DNA of 64,000 nt from Pseudomonadota bacterium (GTDB lineage Bacteria; Pseudomonadota; Gammaproteobacteria; Steroidobacterales; Steroidobacteraceae): contig JADIZR010000022.1 of NCBI GenBank assembly GCA_016704655.1, positions 1 through 64,000 on the forward strand, in the 5' to 3' direction. Shown piece by piece: positions 8,078 to 15,345 of this stretch (within the stretch, counting starts at the first letter, position 1; every line of letters begins with the position of its first letter). A model generated the notes under the pieces. That model ran no database searches. It had not been told where the DNA came from and was given only the letters and a program-made list of their open reading frames with translations. The position numbers were made by a program, and so were the translations under genes.

Positions 8078-8898
8078 GGCAGCGGATGCCGGGCCACCTC
8101 GCCCAGCAGAGTCACCAGCCGATCCGCCCAGTGGTCCAGCAGGCGCTCGCCCTTGGCCGCAGTGGCGGCAGTGGCGTTGCCGCATGCGCCATCCCGGTTG
8201 ACGTCCTGCATCATCCAGCCCAGGCCCGCCGCCTCTTCCAGGCCCAGCACGCCGCCCCGCGCGGCTAATGTCCGCCCCGCCGACGGGAAGTCGGCCAGCG
8301 CGTCCTGCCGCACGAGATCTGGGCGCAGGTGCAGCATCGCGGAGGTCTCGACCGCGCCGCCATGCAGGCCATGTACCAATTCGTCGGCATCGAACAGGCC
8401 CGTCGGGACGCCCAGCGCAAAGCTGTGGGCACGCACCACCAGCATGTCGCAGTCCAGGCGCAGGCGCAGCGCGACCTGGTCGACATGCGCTCGCTGGCCG
8501 CCGTGGCTGTTGAAGATCACCAGCTTGCGCACACCTGCACGCGCCACGCTGTGTCCTATGGACAACCACAGCCCGAGCAAGGCCTGTAGCTCAACGCTCA
8601 ACGTACCTTTGAATGCAGTGTGTTCGAGGCTGTCGCCCACCGTGAGTGCCGGCAACACGAGCACCGAGCTGTCGGCCGGCAACCGCTGCATCATCAGGCG
8701 CACGATGCCTTCGTTGATGACCGCGTCAGTCGACAGCGGCAGGTGCGGCCCGTGCTGCTCAACGGCAGCCACCGGCAGCAGCGCGACGGTGCGAGCTGGA
8801 TCGACCGTCGCGAAATCGGTGGTGCGCATGTCCTGCCAAAAGGCGGTGGGCGCAATCGGCGCCATTCGCGATCCTGCTGAGGCCTTGTCCACACTCAT
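8074..8898 (-). CDS. Creatininase-family metal amidohydrolase
   Basis: 274 residues from the ATG at 8898 (the open frame reaches 9093, but the extra stretch is Arg/Ala-rich and unlike the family). The metal-binding pattern is complete: E-Q-H-G-P-H-L-P-L-S-T-D (about 47-58), N-S-H-G-G-Q and H-G-G-A-V-E-T-S. The family contains creatinine amidohydrolase, mycofactocin MftE and the archaeal ArfB, which removes the formyl group from the product of GTP cyclohydrolase III in riboflavin/F420 synthesis. Next to a GTP cyclohydrolase II and a RibD-type reductase the ArfB parallel is attractive: it may hydrolyse an amide or formamide of a pyrimidine or pteridine intermediate. That role is inference; family membership is clear. 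Stops overlap with the cyclohydrolase gene. Confidence 0.86.
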   Translation of the reverse strand: MSVDKASAGSRMAPIAPTAFWQDMRTTDFATVDPARTVALLPVAAVEQHGPHLPLSTDAVINEGIVRLMMQRLPADSSVLVLPALTVGDSLEHTAFKGTLSVELQALLGLWLSIGHSVARAGVRKLVIFNSHGGQRAHVDQVALRLRLDCDMLVVRAHSFALGVPTGLFDADELVHGLHGGAVETSAMLHLRPDLVRQDALADFPSAGRTLAARGGVLGLEEAAGLGWMMQDVNRDGACGNATAATAAKGERLLDHWADRLVTLLGEVARHPLP

Positions 8899-9019
8899 GG
8901 TTACGCCGATGATCGCATGGACCGCCGCCGTACGCCGGGTCAGTCGGCCGCGCGTGGCGCGTGGCCAGGTTTCCCGGTGTCCACGGTGTTGAGCCGCATC
9001 ACTCGCGGCCCGTGCCGCA

Positions 9020-9571
9020 TCACATTTGCCTGATCTCGAGATCATTGCGCACTTGTTTGACTCCGTCCACGGAGCGAGCGATTTCGCCAGCACGGTCCTT
9101 CATGCTCGTCGAATCGACGAACCCGGTCAGCTGCACCACGCCCTTGTCCGTTCCCACGTTGATCTGGTGTGCCTTGGTCGTCGAGTCATCCGCGAGCTTC
9201 GCCTTCACCGAGGCCGTCACCACGCTGTCGTCGACGACCTGACCGGCGGTTGGGTCCGCCTTCGCGCCTATGCGCAGATCATTGCGAACTTCCTTGACGC
9301 CCGTGATCGAGCGCGCCACCTTGGTGGCCTGCACTTTCTGCTGGGTGTTGTCGACAAAGCCGCCGAGCTGCACGACGCCGCGATACGTCTCGACGTTGAT
9401 CTGGCCAGCCTTGGTGACCGGATCGTCGATCAGGGCGACCTTCACCTTGGACGTGAGTACGCTGTCGTCGATGACCTCTCCGGCGGACTGCTGCGTGCGC
9501 GTGGAGGAGCATGCGCTGGCCAACGCCAGTACTCCCAGGATTCCGGCCAGTTTTATGATTCCAGTGTTCAT
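9020..9571 (-). CDS. Lipoprotein with two BON domains (OsmY-like)
   Basis: 183 residues from the ATG at 9571, with AGGA upstream. A signal peptide ends in the lipobox L-A-S-A-C (Cys about 21). Two BON repeats follow, each with a D-D-S-V-x-T-x-V-K-x-x-L-x-D-D start and a G-x-V-Q-L-x-G-F-V-D centre (about residues 30-95 and 110-180), separated by an A-D-P-T-A-G-Q linker. BON proteins bind phospholipid or lend stability to the envelope under osmotic stress; OsmY and DolP have the same two-domain plan. It lies 46 bases after the stop of a second small lipoprotein on the same strand, so the two are probably one transcript. Confidence 0.88.
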   Translation of the reverse strand: MNTGIIKLAGILGVLALASACSSTRTQQSAGEVIDDSVLTSKVKVALIDDPVTKAGQINVETYRGVVQLGGFVDNTQQKVQATKVARSITGVKEVRNDLRIGAKADPTAGQVVDDSVVTASVKAKLADDSTTKAHQINVGTDKGVVQLTGFVDSTSMKDRAGEIARSVDGVKQVRNDLEIRQM

Positions 9572-9617
9572 ATTTGCGTCCTGATGGTGTCGTGGGGAGC
9601 GGTTGCGCTCGTTGAGC

Positions 9618-10022
9618 TCAGGTCGTCGGGTACGCCGCAAGCTTTGTCGCCTCGGCGCGAACCTTGGCGGCTTTCAACTCGACGTCGGCCTGGTCTTTGC
9701 ACTGCGCGCGCGCATCGCCGGACTGCGATTCGCAACGTTCGGTTGCGACTTCATGCGCAGCCTCGGACTCGGCTACGGCCACGGCCATCGCAGAGTCGGC
9801 AGCCTCATGCGCCACGTCGCGCTCCATGTCCGTCATTTCCTTGCCGGCTTCCGCCATCTCGTCGGCGGCTTCGATGCGTGCAGAGGAAACGTCCTCGGCA
9901 CCTTCCGCCTGCGCCTTCGCAACATCGGCGCGCGTCTCGGAATTCGTCTCTTTGGCGCAGGCGGTGACGGCCAGGAGCAGCGCAACGGCAGCGATTGCCG
10001 CAGTATTGGTGATCAGTTTCAT
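9618..10022 (-). CDS. Small alpha-helical lipoprotein, unknown function
   Basis: 134 residues. The N-terminus is a signal peptide with lipobox L-L-A-V-T-A-C (Cys about 22). The mature part is rich in Ala, Glu, Asp and Lys with heptad-like spacing and is predicted to be one long helix or coiled coil; two cysteines (in R-C-E-S and Q-C-K-D) about 12 residues apart could pair in the periplasm. I do not recognise a family. It is the first gene of a probable pair with the BON lipoprotein, and a 323-base divergent region separates it from the hemerythrin gene. Confidence 0.7.
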   Translation of the reverse strand: MKLITNTAAIAAVALLLAVTACAKETNSETRADVAKAQAEGAEDVSSARIEAADEMAEAGKEMTDMERDVAHEAADSAMAVAVAESEAAHEVATERCESQSGDARAQCKDQADVELKAAKVRAEATKLAAYPTT

Positions 10023-10345
10023 GTCGTTCGACCTCGGATGATTGGTTCGTGTCTTGTGCCGAGGCGTAACGCATCCCGCCTGGCGCGAGCGCGCACTGTG
10101 CGTGAGACGGTCCGTCGCATCTGTACGGCATCACGCATAGGGTTCGATACCAGTTGACGAACATCAAAGGCTGAATCGATGGTGCGTCAGCGCACGGTGT
10201 GCAGGAGCTGCCGTGCATACCATCAATCCATCGGACGCTTGTTTGTGGGCTTCACCCGCGGGCAGCGTTCTGATCCGTTTCACACCGGAGTCCGCGCACC
10301 GCAAAGCTTTGTGGCTGTGGGACGTTCACCCACACGGAGAGCACG
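10023..10345. other. Divergent intergenic region between lipoprotein and hemerythrin genes
   Basis: No gene is seen. The region must hold promoters for the leftward lipoprotein pair and the rightward hemerythrin gene. A weak -35-like TTGACG lies near 10153, but no convincing -10 at the right distance follows. An ACGGAGA ribosome-binding site precedes the hemerythrin ATG. Confidence 0.5.
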
Positions 10346-10867
10346 ATGACACAAGCAAAAGCCAAGTCCGCACCGGGAGCGAAGGATGCGATCTCGATCC
10401 TTACCGAGGATCACAAGAAAGTGAAGAAGATGTTCATGGATTTCAAGAAGCTCATGAACTCCGAAGACAAAAAAGAAGTGGAAAAGAGCCTTCTCGTTAA
10501 AAGGATCTGCGAGGAACTCACCGTCCACATGCAGATCGAGGAAGAGATCTTCTATCGCGCGGTTCGCGCGGCGATCGACGACGACGACCTGATGGACGAG
10601 GCGGACGTGGAGCACGCCGGTGCCAGGGACCTGATCGCGCAACTGGATGAAATGGAGCCGGGCGACGATCACTACGACGCCAAGGTGACCGTTCTCGGCG
10701 AGAACGTCGACCACCATGTGAAGGAAGAGCAGGACGAGATGTTCCCCAAAGCGAAGAAAGCCAAGCTCGATCTCACCGCTCTGGGCGCGCAAATGCTGGA
10801 ACGCAGGCATGAACTGCAAGCGGGCGGTGGCGCCTCCGCCGGGAAGAAGAACGCTCGCGCGGCATAG
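10346..10867 (+). CDS. Hemerythrin HHE-domain cation-binding protein
   Basis: 173 residues. A four-helix HHE bundle spans about residues 15-150: I-L-T-E-D-H-K-K-V-K-K-M-F, then T-V-H-M-Q-I-E-E-E-I-F-Y, D-V-E-H-A-G-A-R, and V-D-H-H-V-K-E-E-Q-D-E-M-F-P. The H, H-x3-E, H and H-x3-E positions needed for a non-haem di-iron centre are all there. Such bacterial proteins sense or bind O2, NO or peroxide, or store iron. The tail (about 158-173) is Gly/Ala/Lys-rich and disordered. ACGGAGA precedes the ATG. It is grouped with other small stress proteins and is followed after 140 bases by the glycine-zipper gene. Confidence 0.88.
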   Translation: MTQAKAKSAPGAKDAISILTEDHKKVKKMFMDFKKLMNSEDKKEVEKSLLVKRICEELTVHMQIEEEIFYRAVRAAIDDDDLMDEADVEHAGARDLIAQLDEMEPGDDHYDAKVTVLGENVDHHVKEEQDEMFPKAKKAKLDLTALGAQMLERRHELQAGGGASAGKKNARAA

Positions 10868-11007
10868 CGGCGGCGCATGAGTGCGTTGTCGCACTGACCG
10901 TCAATCTGCCGCAATGCATGCTCGTAGCACGTCGCCCTTACTTCGGCGGCGTGCGCCGGGCCGCTCGGCGGATCCGACATGTTCGTAAGCATCAAAGGAG
11001 AGAACAC

Positions 11008-11508
11008 ATGAGCACTACCACCAACAAGGAATTCGACAAGGCGATTAGAACCGAAGAGAACCGCGATCCGATCAGCGGTGCGCCCGGTGCGCATCCGGTC
11101 GGCACGGGCGTCGGGGCTGCCCTGGGAGGCGCGGCCGCGGGCGCAGCGGCGGGGACTGTCGTCGGCCCGGTGGGCACAGTTGTCGGTGCGGCAGTCGGCG
11201 CGATCGTTGGCGGCCTGGCAGGTAAGGGCGTGGCCGAGGCAATCGATCCGACACGCGAGCTGACGTACTGGCGAGAAAACTATAGGAGCCGTCCGTATGC
11301 GGACAAGGCCACCGCCTTCGACGAGTACGAGCCGGCTTACGGCTACGGCGTTGCGTCGTACACGAAGTACCCAGGCCGCAGCTTCGACGATGTCGATGCG
11401 AGTCTCTCGCGGGACTGGAACGCTTCGCGCGGTAAATCGACCCTCGGCTGGGATCGCGCACGTTTCGCGGCGCACGACGCATGGGACCGCGTCAGCACGA
11501 GTCGTTAA
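11008..11508 (+). CDS. Glycine-zipper protein, stress-associated
   Basis: 166 residues from the ATG at 11008, which has AAAGGAGA at the right distance; the frame is open to 10918 but that extension is basic and unsupported. Residues about 33-75 form a glycine-zipper hairpin with alternating G-A-A-x-G-G-A-A-A-G and V-G-A-A-V-G-A-I-V-G-G-L-A-G-K-G, able to insert in a membrane as two short helices. The C-terminal half is soluble, aromatic and charged (T-Y-W-R-E-N-Y, F-D-D-V-D) and resembles the tail of small proteins seen with PRC-barrel, BON and CsbD genes in general-stress regulons. No signal peptide is present. A strong terminator follows the stop by ten bases. Confidence 0.75.
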   Translation: MSTTTNKEFDKAIRTEENRDPISGAPGAHPVGTGVGAALGGAAAGAAAGTVVGPVGTVVGAAVGAIVGGLAGKGVAEAIDPTRELTYWRENYRSRPYADKATAFDEYEPAYGYGVASYTKYPGRSFDDVDASLSRDWNASRGKSTLGWDRARFAAHDAWDRVSTSR

Positions 11509-11517
11509 GCAGTTGAT

Positions 11518-11556
11518 GACGCTGGCGGCCGCCTTTCGCCGCCAGCGTCTTCTTTC
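11518..11556 (+). terminator. Rho-independent terminator after glycine-zipper gene
   Basis: GACGCTGGCGGC (11518-11529) pairs perfectly with GCCGCCAGCGTC (11538-11549) over an 8-base loop, followed by TTCTTTC. Confidence 0.9.
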
Positions 11557-11619
11557 GTGCAGTTCGTTGGTCGCACTAAACCGAGCCGATAGCCGGACGC
11601 GTTCAAGGTTCCAATCATG

Positions 11620-11840
11620 GCCTCCGCGGGCGCTCGGTCGTTCCTCATTCAGAAGCACTGGGCCAGTTGCCTCGAAGGGGCGATCCCCGCGAGCCAGTAC
11701 GGCGCTGGCAAGGTGATCATCTGGGACAGCGGCACCAGACAACCGGTCGGCGATGCGGCCAAAGGCTAGCTTGCAGCCCGGTTGTAGTTCGAGCCATTCA
11801 GCTTTCTTTCGCAGTTTTCCCGCCCGTTGCTGAAACTCGT
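11620..11840 (+). pseudogene. Remnant of LigD 3'-phosphoesterase domain
   Basis: In the frame starting at 11641 the translation reads F-L-I-Q-K-H-W-A-S, then directly G-A-I-P-A-S-Q-Y-G-A-G-K-V-I-I-W-D-S-G-T and P-V-G-D-A-A-K-G, followed by in-frame TAG and another stop before a residual L-A-A-R-L / F-E segment. These blocks match the start (V-I-Q-K-H-x-A-S-R-L-H-Y-D) and the later G-V-I-P-x-G-x-Y-G-A-G-x-V-x-x-W-D-x-G-x-W part of the phosphoesterase module of DNA ligase D, but the roughly 50 residues that should lie between them, including the catalytic H-x-D, are missing. An internal deletion plus stops mean it is dead. LigD genes often lie in the same stress regions as Ku, PRC-barrel and CsbD genes. 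No Ku or ligase domain is left here. Confidence 0.7.
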
Positions 11841-11940
11841 TCAGCGAAAGCCAGCGCACCATGAGCGGCACAACCCGTCTCGACAGACTCGGACAACGCC
11901 TGGTTCGTGATCGCCACACAATGCACATCGAAAGACATCC

Positions 11941-12435
11941 ATGACCGAACGCCACCTCACTATCCTGCAGATCAACGACCTGCACGGTTACCTCGAACCC
12001 CACCCCGACACCGTCCACGGCACCTTCGTCGCGCCGGGCAGTCCCGGGGAGAGGGGGAGGCGATGCTGCCGCTGATGAACGCGCTCGAGTTCGACGCGAT
12101 GACAATGCACGGGGAGTTCGTCTACGGGCCGGCGCAGCCGTGTAGGCTCACTGCCTGGCTGACGTACCTGGCGCTGGCGATCACAGTTACGACAGGGTGT
12201 CGGACCAGCTCGTCTTCGATCCGAGTTGCGTGATCGAGCGCGGCGGCTTGCGCATCGGCATCGTCGGCATCGCTTCGAACATCGTCGACAAGAGCATGCC
12301 GCCGAGCTATTCCGAAGGGGTGCGCTTCACGCTCGGCAACACCGAGCTGCCAGGCCACACCCACAACCGGCTCGACCTCACGGTGGACGGCGGAAGAGTC
12401 ATCGACGTGCGGCACGAACGGCAGAAGATCGAGCT
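11941..12435 (+). pseudogene. Decayed 5'-nucleotidase/metallophosphoesterase
   Basis: Three pieces in different frames align in order with a bacterial 5'-nucleotidase (UshA-like metallophosphoesterase). From 11941: T-I-L-Q-I-N-D-L-H-G-Y-L-E-P-H, the metal-binding start, ending at a TGA near 12075. From 12063 in another frame: L-P-L-M-N-A-L-E-F-D-A-M-T. From about 12197 in the third frame: G-G-L-R-I-G-I-V-G-I-A-S-N-I-V-D-K, E-G-V-R-F-T-L-G, then G-H-T-H-N-R fused straight to D-L-T-V-D-G-G-R-V-I-D-V-R-H. Large parts between these blocks are gone. The in-frame piece at 12197-12520 is not a gene of its own. Nothing recognisable follows from 12436 to the PRC-barrel stop at 12576. Confidence 0.75.
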
Positions 12436-12559
12436 TGTATGGCCCGCTGGTTCCTCAGCAAAACTCGCGATGAACCGGCCCGTGCGTTCCATCGCAGGGG
12501 CCGATTCACCGCGAGCTTGATCGAATCAACCCGCCGATCAGCGTCGGCCCAGCAACGGG

Positions 12560-12575
12560 CCAGGCCGACAATCGG
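12560..12575 (+). repeat. 16-bp dispersed repeat, copy 1
   Basis: CCAGGCCGACAATCGG lies immediately next to the stop of the PRC-barrel gene and recurs at 14103-14118, just upstream of csbD. The two copies bracket the PRC-barrel to csbD segment in direct orientation. Confidence 0.8.
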
Positions 12576-13013
12576 TTACGCGTTCAGCCTCTCCTCATAC
12601 GGCTTCGTCCCGTAATAAGCATGAATACCCTTGGCCCACTCTGCGTCCGCCATATTGGGCCATTTGTCTTTGTCGAAGCCCGGAGCGCTGGAGAGACGAG
12701 CCTTGTCGACATCCAGCGCGAAGCGCTTGTTCTCGGTATCGAGAGTCAACGCGGCCCATGGCACCGCGAACAGCTTGCCGCCCATGCCGAGGAAGCCGCC
12801 GAAGGACAGTACCGCATAGGCCACTCGACCGGTGCGCATGTCCAACATGATTTCCTTGATGTCACCGAGGTCGTCGCCGTTCTTGTTGTAGACATCACTG
12901 CCAACAAGAGTCTCGGCCCCCATCAAGTCAGGGCCGGGTCCGTGCCGCATGTCAGGCCCGGTAATGACGTTCGTTTTGTACATGCCATACGTGTCGCGCT
13001 CTACATAGTTCAT
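12576..13013 (-). CDS. PRC-barrel domain protein
   Basis: 145 residues. The start is ATG 13013, because GGAGA lies six bases upstream of it (inside the alternative start at 13025). A PRC-barrel occupies about residues 30-100: L-V-G-S-D-V-Y-N-K-N-G-D-D-L-G-D-I-K-E-I, then R-V-A-Y-A-V-L-S-F-G-G-F-L-G-M-G-G-K-L-F-A-V-P-W, the classic beta-barrel with a G-G-F-L-G loop. The C-terminus ends in W-A-K-G-I-H-A-Y-Y-G. Stand-alone PRC proteins of this size are common in stress regulons; partners are usually nucleic acid or other proteins and are not known here. No signal peptide, so cytoplasmic. Confidence 0.88.
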   Translation of the reverse strand: MNYVERDTYGMYKTNVITGPDMRHGPGPDLMGAETLVGSDVYNKNGDDLGDIKEIMLDMRTGRVAYAVLSFGGFLGMGGKLFAVPWAALTLDTENKRFALDVDKARLSSAPGFDKDKWPNMADAEWAKGIHAYYGTKPYEERLNA

Positions 13014-13565
13014 AGTTGTCTCCATTCAGGTACTTGTCCGAGGAGCGACGGGTCTTTCGCACAGGAACACCGTCGCCAAGGATGAATCTAGGCGTCCGGT
13101 GACACGCCGTCTGTTCGACAACACACCGAAAATTCTGTAGTCGGCTTGCGACGCACCCGCTTGATATCCACCTGGATTCCGATCTCCATGACACGATCAA
13201 GGGCAAGCGGCAGAAGGCCGTGGCGCTCACTGCGTTGCGGGACAGGATGACGAACAGCTTCTCCCGCCACAGGCGCACTCCAGGCACTCCCACTGGCGAA
13301 ATGCTGCTCGCTTTCGATCGGCTTTCTGATGACAAGTTGGCCATGACGCAGGAACTCATCGCCGACGTGCTGGCGACCGCGACCTGGCCAGTCGCGCCGA
13401 GCAGCGCCGACGTTCAACGTCCCGGCCGGAGCCGAACCCGCAGCACTATCACGTGCGATGTCGCGCAATTCGGACAGACCATGCTCGAACAGTGGCAGTG
13501 CCGTTCGGCGCTCCTTTGCGTCAAGTAGTGGTTGGCGTGCCTTTGGCAGTACTGGTTGCAGCCAG
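13014..13565. other. Intergenic region upstream of PRC-barrel gene
   Basis: About 550 bases without a supported gene. Short open frames exist on both strands (for example + strand near 13220-13528 and - strand 13088-13468), but none has a ribosome-binding site plus recognisable protein content. It could include further gene remains, as does the flanking 11.6-12.4 kb area. The promoter of the PRC-barrel gene should lie in 13014-13150. Confidence 0.4.
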
Positions 13566-13598
13566 AAAAAAAAGGGCCCGGTGACAGGGTCACCGGGC
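13566..13598 (-). terminator. Rho-independent terminator (leftward)
   Basis: On the - strand a 10-bp stem GCCCGGTGAC/GTCACCGGGC (13589-13598 with 13576-13585, 3-base loop) is followed by CCC and eight T (complement of 13566-13573). It lies 257 bases beyond the csbD stop and probably ends that transcript. Confidence 0.88.
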
Positions 13599-13854
13599 TA
13601 GTTTAGAAGCACCCGACGGGTGGGGCTTGTCGAGCACTCGGGGGCAGGATCGTCGAGCTGATGGATGCGGTCTGTGCGGCATCCAACACAAATCGATTCC
13701 ATTGCCGACTCCGCTTTCCTGCCGACTCAGGTGGTTGCGTCGCGCGCCGTCGCGCTGGCGTCGGCGGTCTGCTGGACACGCTCGGCCTCTGTCTTCGAGG
13801 TATTCGCCGTGGCCACGCTCTCTGCTGAGTACGATCGGCCGACGTCAAGCCCTG

Positions 13855-14085
13855 TTACTTCTTCTTTGCGGTCTTCTTCGAAGCGGTTTTCTTCGCAGCC
13901 TTCTTCTTCGTGGTCTTCAGTTTCTGCTTGACGTCGCCAAACTTCGCCTGCGCCTTCCCGCGAGTCTTCTGCGCCTTGCCTTTTGCCTGAAGCTCTTTGT
14001 TGCCCACGAGCTTGCCGGCGGCTTCCTTGATCTTGCCCTGCACTTCTTTCATGCGGCCTTGAATCTGGTCTTTGTACGCGGTCAC
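13855..14085 (-). CDS. CsbD-family small stress protein with Lys/Ala-rich tail
   Basis: 76 residues. The start is GTG at 14085, chosen because AGGAG lies six bases upstream and because the CsbD domain begins right there (Y-K-D-Q-I-Q-G-R-M-K-E-V-Q-G-K-I-K-E-A-A-G-K-L-V-G-N-K, split here only in description). The longer open frame to 14178 has no support. CsbD proteins are small, mainly helical and induced by general stress; function unknown. The last 20 residues are a K-K-A-A-K-K-T-A-S-K-K-T-A-K-K-K repeat like the tails of histone-H1-like proteins, which may bind DNA. A terminator lies downstream at 13566-13598. Confidence 0.87.
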   Translation of the reverse strand: MTAYKDQIQGRMKEVQGKIKEAAGKLVGNKELQAKGKAQKTRGKAQAKFGDVKQKLKTTKKKAAKKTASKKTAKKK

Positions 14086-14102
14086 GACTTGCTCCTGAAT
14101 CG

Positions 14103-14118
14103 CCAGGCCGACAATCGG
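14103..14118 (+). repeat. 16-bp dispersed repeat, copy 2
   Basis: Second copy of CCAGGCCGACAATCGG (see 12560-12575), 18 bases upstream of the csbD start on the opposite strand. Confidence 0.8.
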
Positions 14119-14665
14119 CCGGCACGCTGCACTGGGGGATTTGAAGAAGCGAGGTCTGACACCTGAGGAACTTCTCATCGAGTGCCATTGGATGTGCGGA
14201 CCGGCGCCCGCATTTCGTCAATACGTCCAGATACGGTCTCGGCGCCGCCAGCCACCAGAATCGTTTCAACCAGCCAGGTTGCCGGCATGCCGTGCGGTGC
14301 CGGCGTCAGCCGGAATGCTCTGCCGCGAGAAAGATTCGACTCCCGGGTAGACCACCGCTACGTGCGTGCCGTAAATGAGAGCTTTCGGGTCGCCAGCGGG
14401 AATCATCGAGTGGCCATTGCTGGCCGTCCTGACGCACCAGCGACTGCCTTCCTGCAGCACGACGGGCTTTCGTGAAGCCAAGTTCGAGAAACTCATCGCC
14501 GGCGCGAGCCAGGCGCACAGTACGAGGGCTATCGCTGGTCTCTGTTGCCGGGCACTCGAAGGGCCCTGAGAAATCAGTCCTGGTTCCGGAGACCTTCATC
14601 CACGGGCCGCCCGCTGATGATCTTTCGGCCAGTGAACATTGCAGTAATGATGCTGCCACCAGCTG
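14119..14665. other. Intergenic region with a possible broken small gene on the - strand
   Basis: No intact gene is supported. On the - strand two frames give protein-like text that may once have been joined: S-G-P-F-E-C-P-A-T-E-T-S-D-S-P-R-T-V-R-L-A-R-A-G-D-E-F (around 14490-14590; written in parts) and, in a different frame, K-P-V-V-L-Q-E-G-S-R-W-C-V-R-T with A-L-I-Y-G-T-H-V-A-V-V-Y-P-G-V (around 14320-14470). A single frameshift near 14480 would join them into one secreted-type protein. I do not recognise the family, and this is a weak call. Confidence 0.3.
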
Positions 14666-15061
14666 TCAGGCTGCTGTGCGAGACCGGCCGAGCCATGCTA
14701 CGGCCATGAACAGGACTAGCCACACGACTGTCCGAAGGGTCATGGCGCGGAGACTGTCCACCGCCACAGCCCCGCCGCTGCGGTAGACCACCAGGATGCC
14801 CACGAGCACAAGGAGATTGAGCAGGAAGATTGCTCCCGCAGCGTATCTGCCCGCGTTGACGCTGCGCCAGACGGTGATGCCGGCTGCCAGATAGGCAACG
14901 CCCATTGCCGTGTTGTAAATGAGGAGGGGCCGAAACACCTCATACCCCGGGTCGGAACCCAGGAGCACGCGGCCACCCGCGAAGAGCGTAGCGACGCCGA
15001 ACAGGACCGCAACGGCAGCCGCGAGGATCTGGACAAACCGGACTCTGTGAGGCGCCATCAT
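14666..15061 (-). CDS. Small integral membrane protein
   Basis: 131 residues from ATG 15061, whose codon overlaps the stop of the upstream gene (ATGA). Four hydrophobic helices are seen at about residues 8-30, 45-65, 75-95 and 105-125, with short charged turns and an Arg-rich C-terminus. The second begins after G-Y-E-V-F-R-P-L-L-I-Y-N-T-A-M-G. No family recognised. Coupled translation with the other small membrane protein suggests they act together. Confidence 0.65.
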   Translation of the reverse strand: MMAPHRVRFVQILAAAVAVLFGVATLFAGGRVLLGSDPGYEVFRPLLIYNTAMGVAYLAAGITVWRSVNAGRYAAGAIFLLNLLVLVGILVVYRSGGAVAVDSLRAMTLRTVVWLVLFMAVAWLGRSRTAA

Positions 15062-15345
15062 AGTTTCGCGTTCTCGTCTTGGTCTGGCCACGATTTCATC
15101 CGTGCCACGGCTACACCGAACCATGCAATTGCAACGACCATCGAAATTCCTCCGATGAGAACGAAGAGCAGGGGCGCCCCAGGCAACACCTCTGCAAGAA
15201 TCCCAACGGGCATCAGCATTCCTGCCAACGCGAGCCGTGACTCGAAGTGCTTGCCGACCGCGTACTCAGCTATCCACTGCTCTTTGCCAGGTGCGAAGTC
15301 CCGAAGGTAGATCAAAACAAAGCCAAACACCATGAAGCCGGCCAT
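15058..15345 (-). CDS. Small membrane protein, translationally coupled to the next gene
   Basis: 95 residues if ATG 15345 is the start. Two or three membrane helices (about 2-13, 37-55 and 58-78) flank a charged loop with R-D-F-A-P-G-K-E-Q-W. The frame remains open upstream to about 15430 with protein-like text (V-V-V-R-L-L-R-I-T-S-Y-H-P-I-K-N-T), but there is no ATG or GTG there, so the true start may be a rarer codon. Its TGA overlaps the ATG of the 131-residue membrane protein. Function unknown. Confidence 0.6.
   Translation of the reverse strand: MAGFMVFGFVLIYLRDFAPGKEQWIAEYAVGKHFESRLALAGMLMPVGILAEVLPGAPLLFVLIGGISMVVAIAWFGVAVARMKSWPDQDENAKL

Noticed and set aside
1473..8898. Toxoflavin-type or mycofactocin cluster
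   Set aside because: There is a GTP cyclohydrolase II, a RibD-like and a methyltransferase gene as in toxoflavin, but no ToxC/ToxD-like proteins; and a creatininase as in mycofactocin, but no MftA precursor or MftC radical-SAM gene.
12197..12520. 107-residue open frame as a gene
   Set aside because: It is the third fragment of the 5'-nucleotidase remnant and has no start signal.
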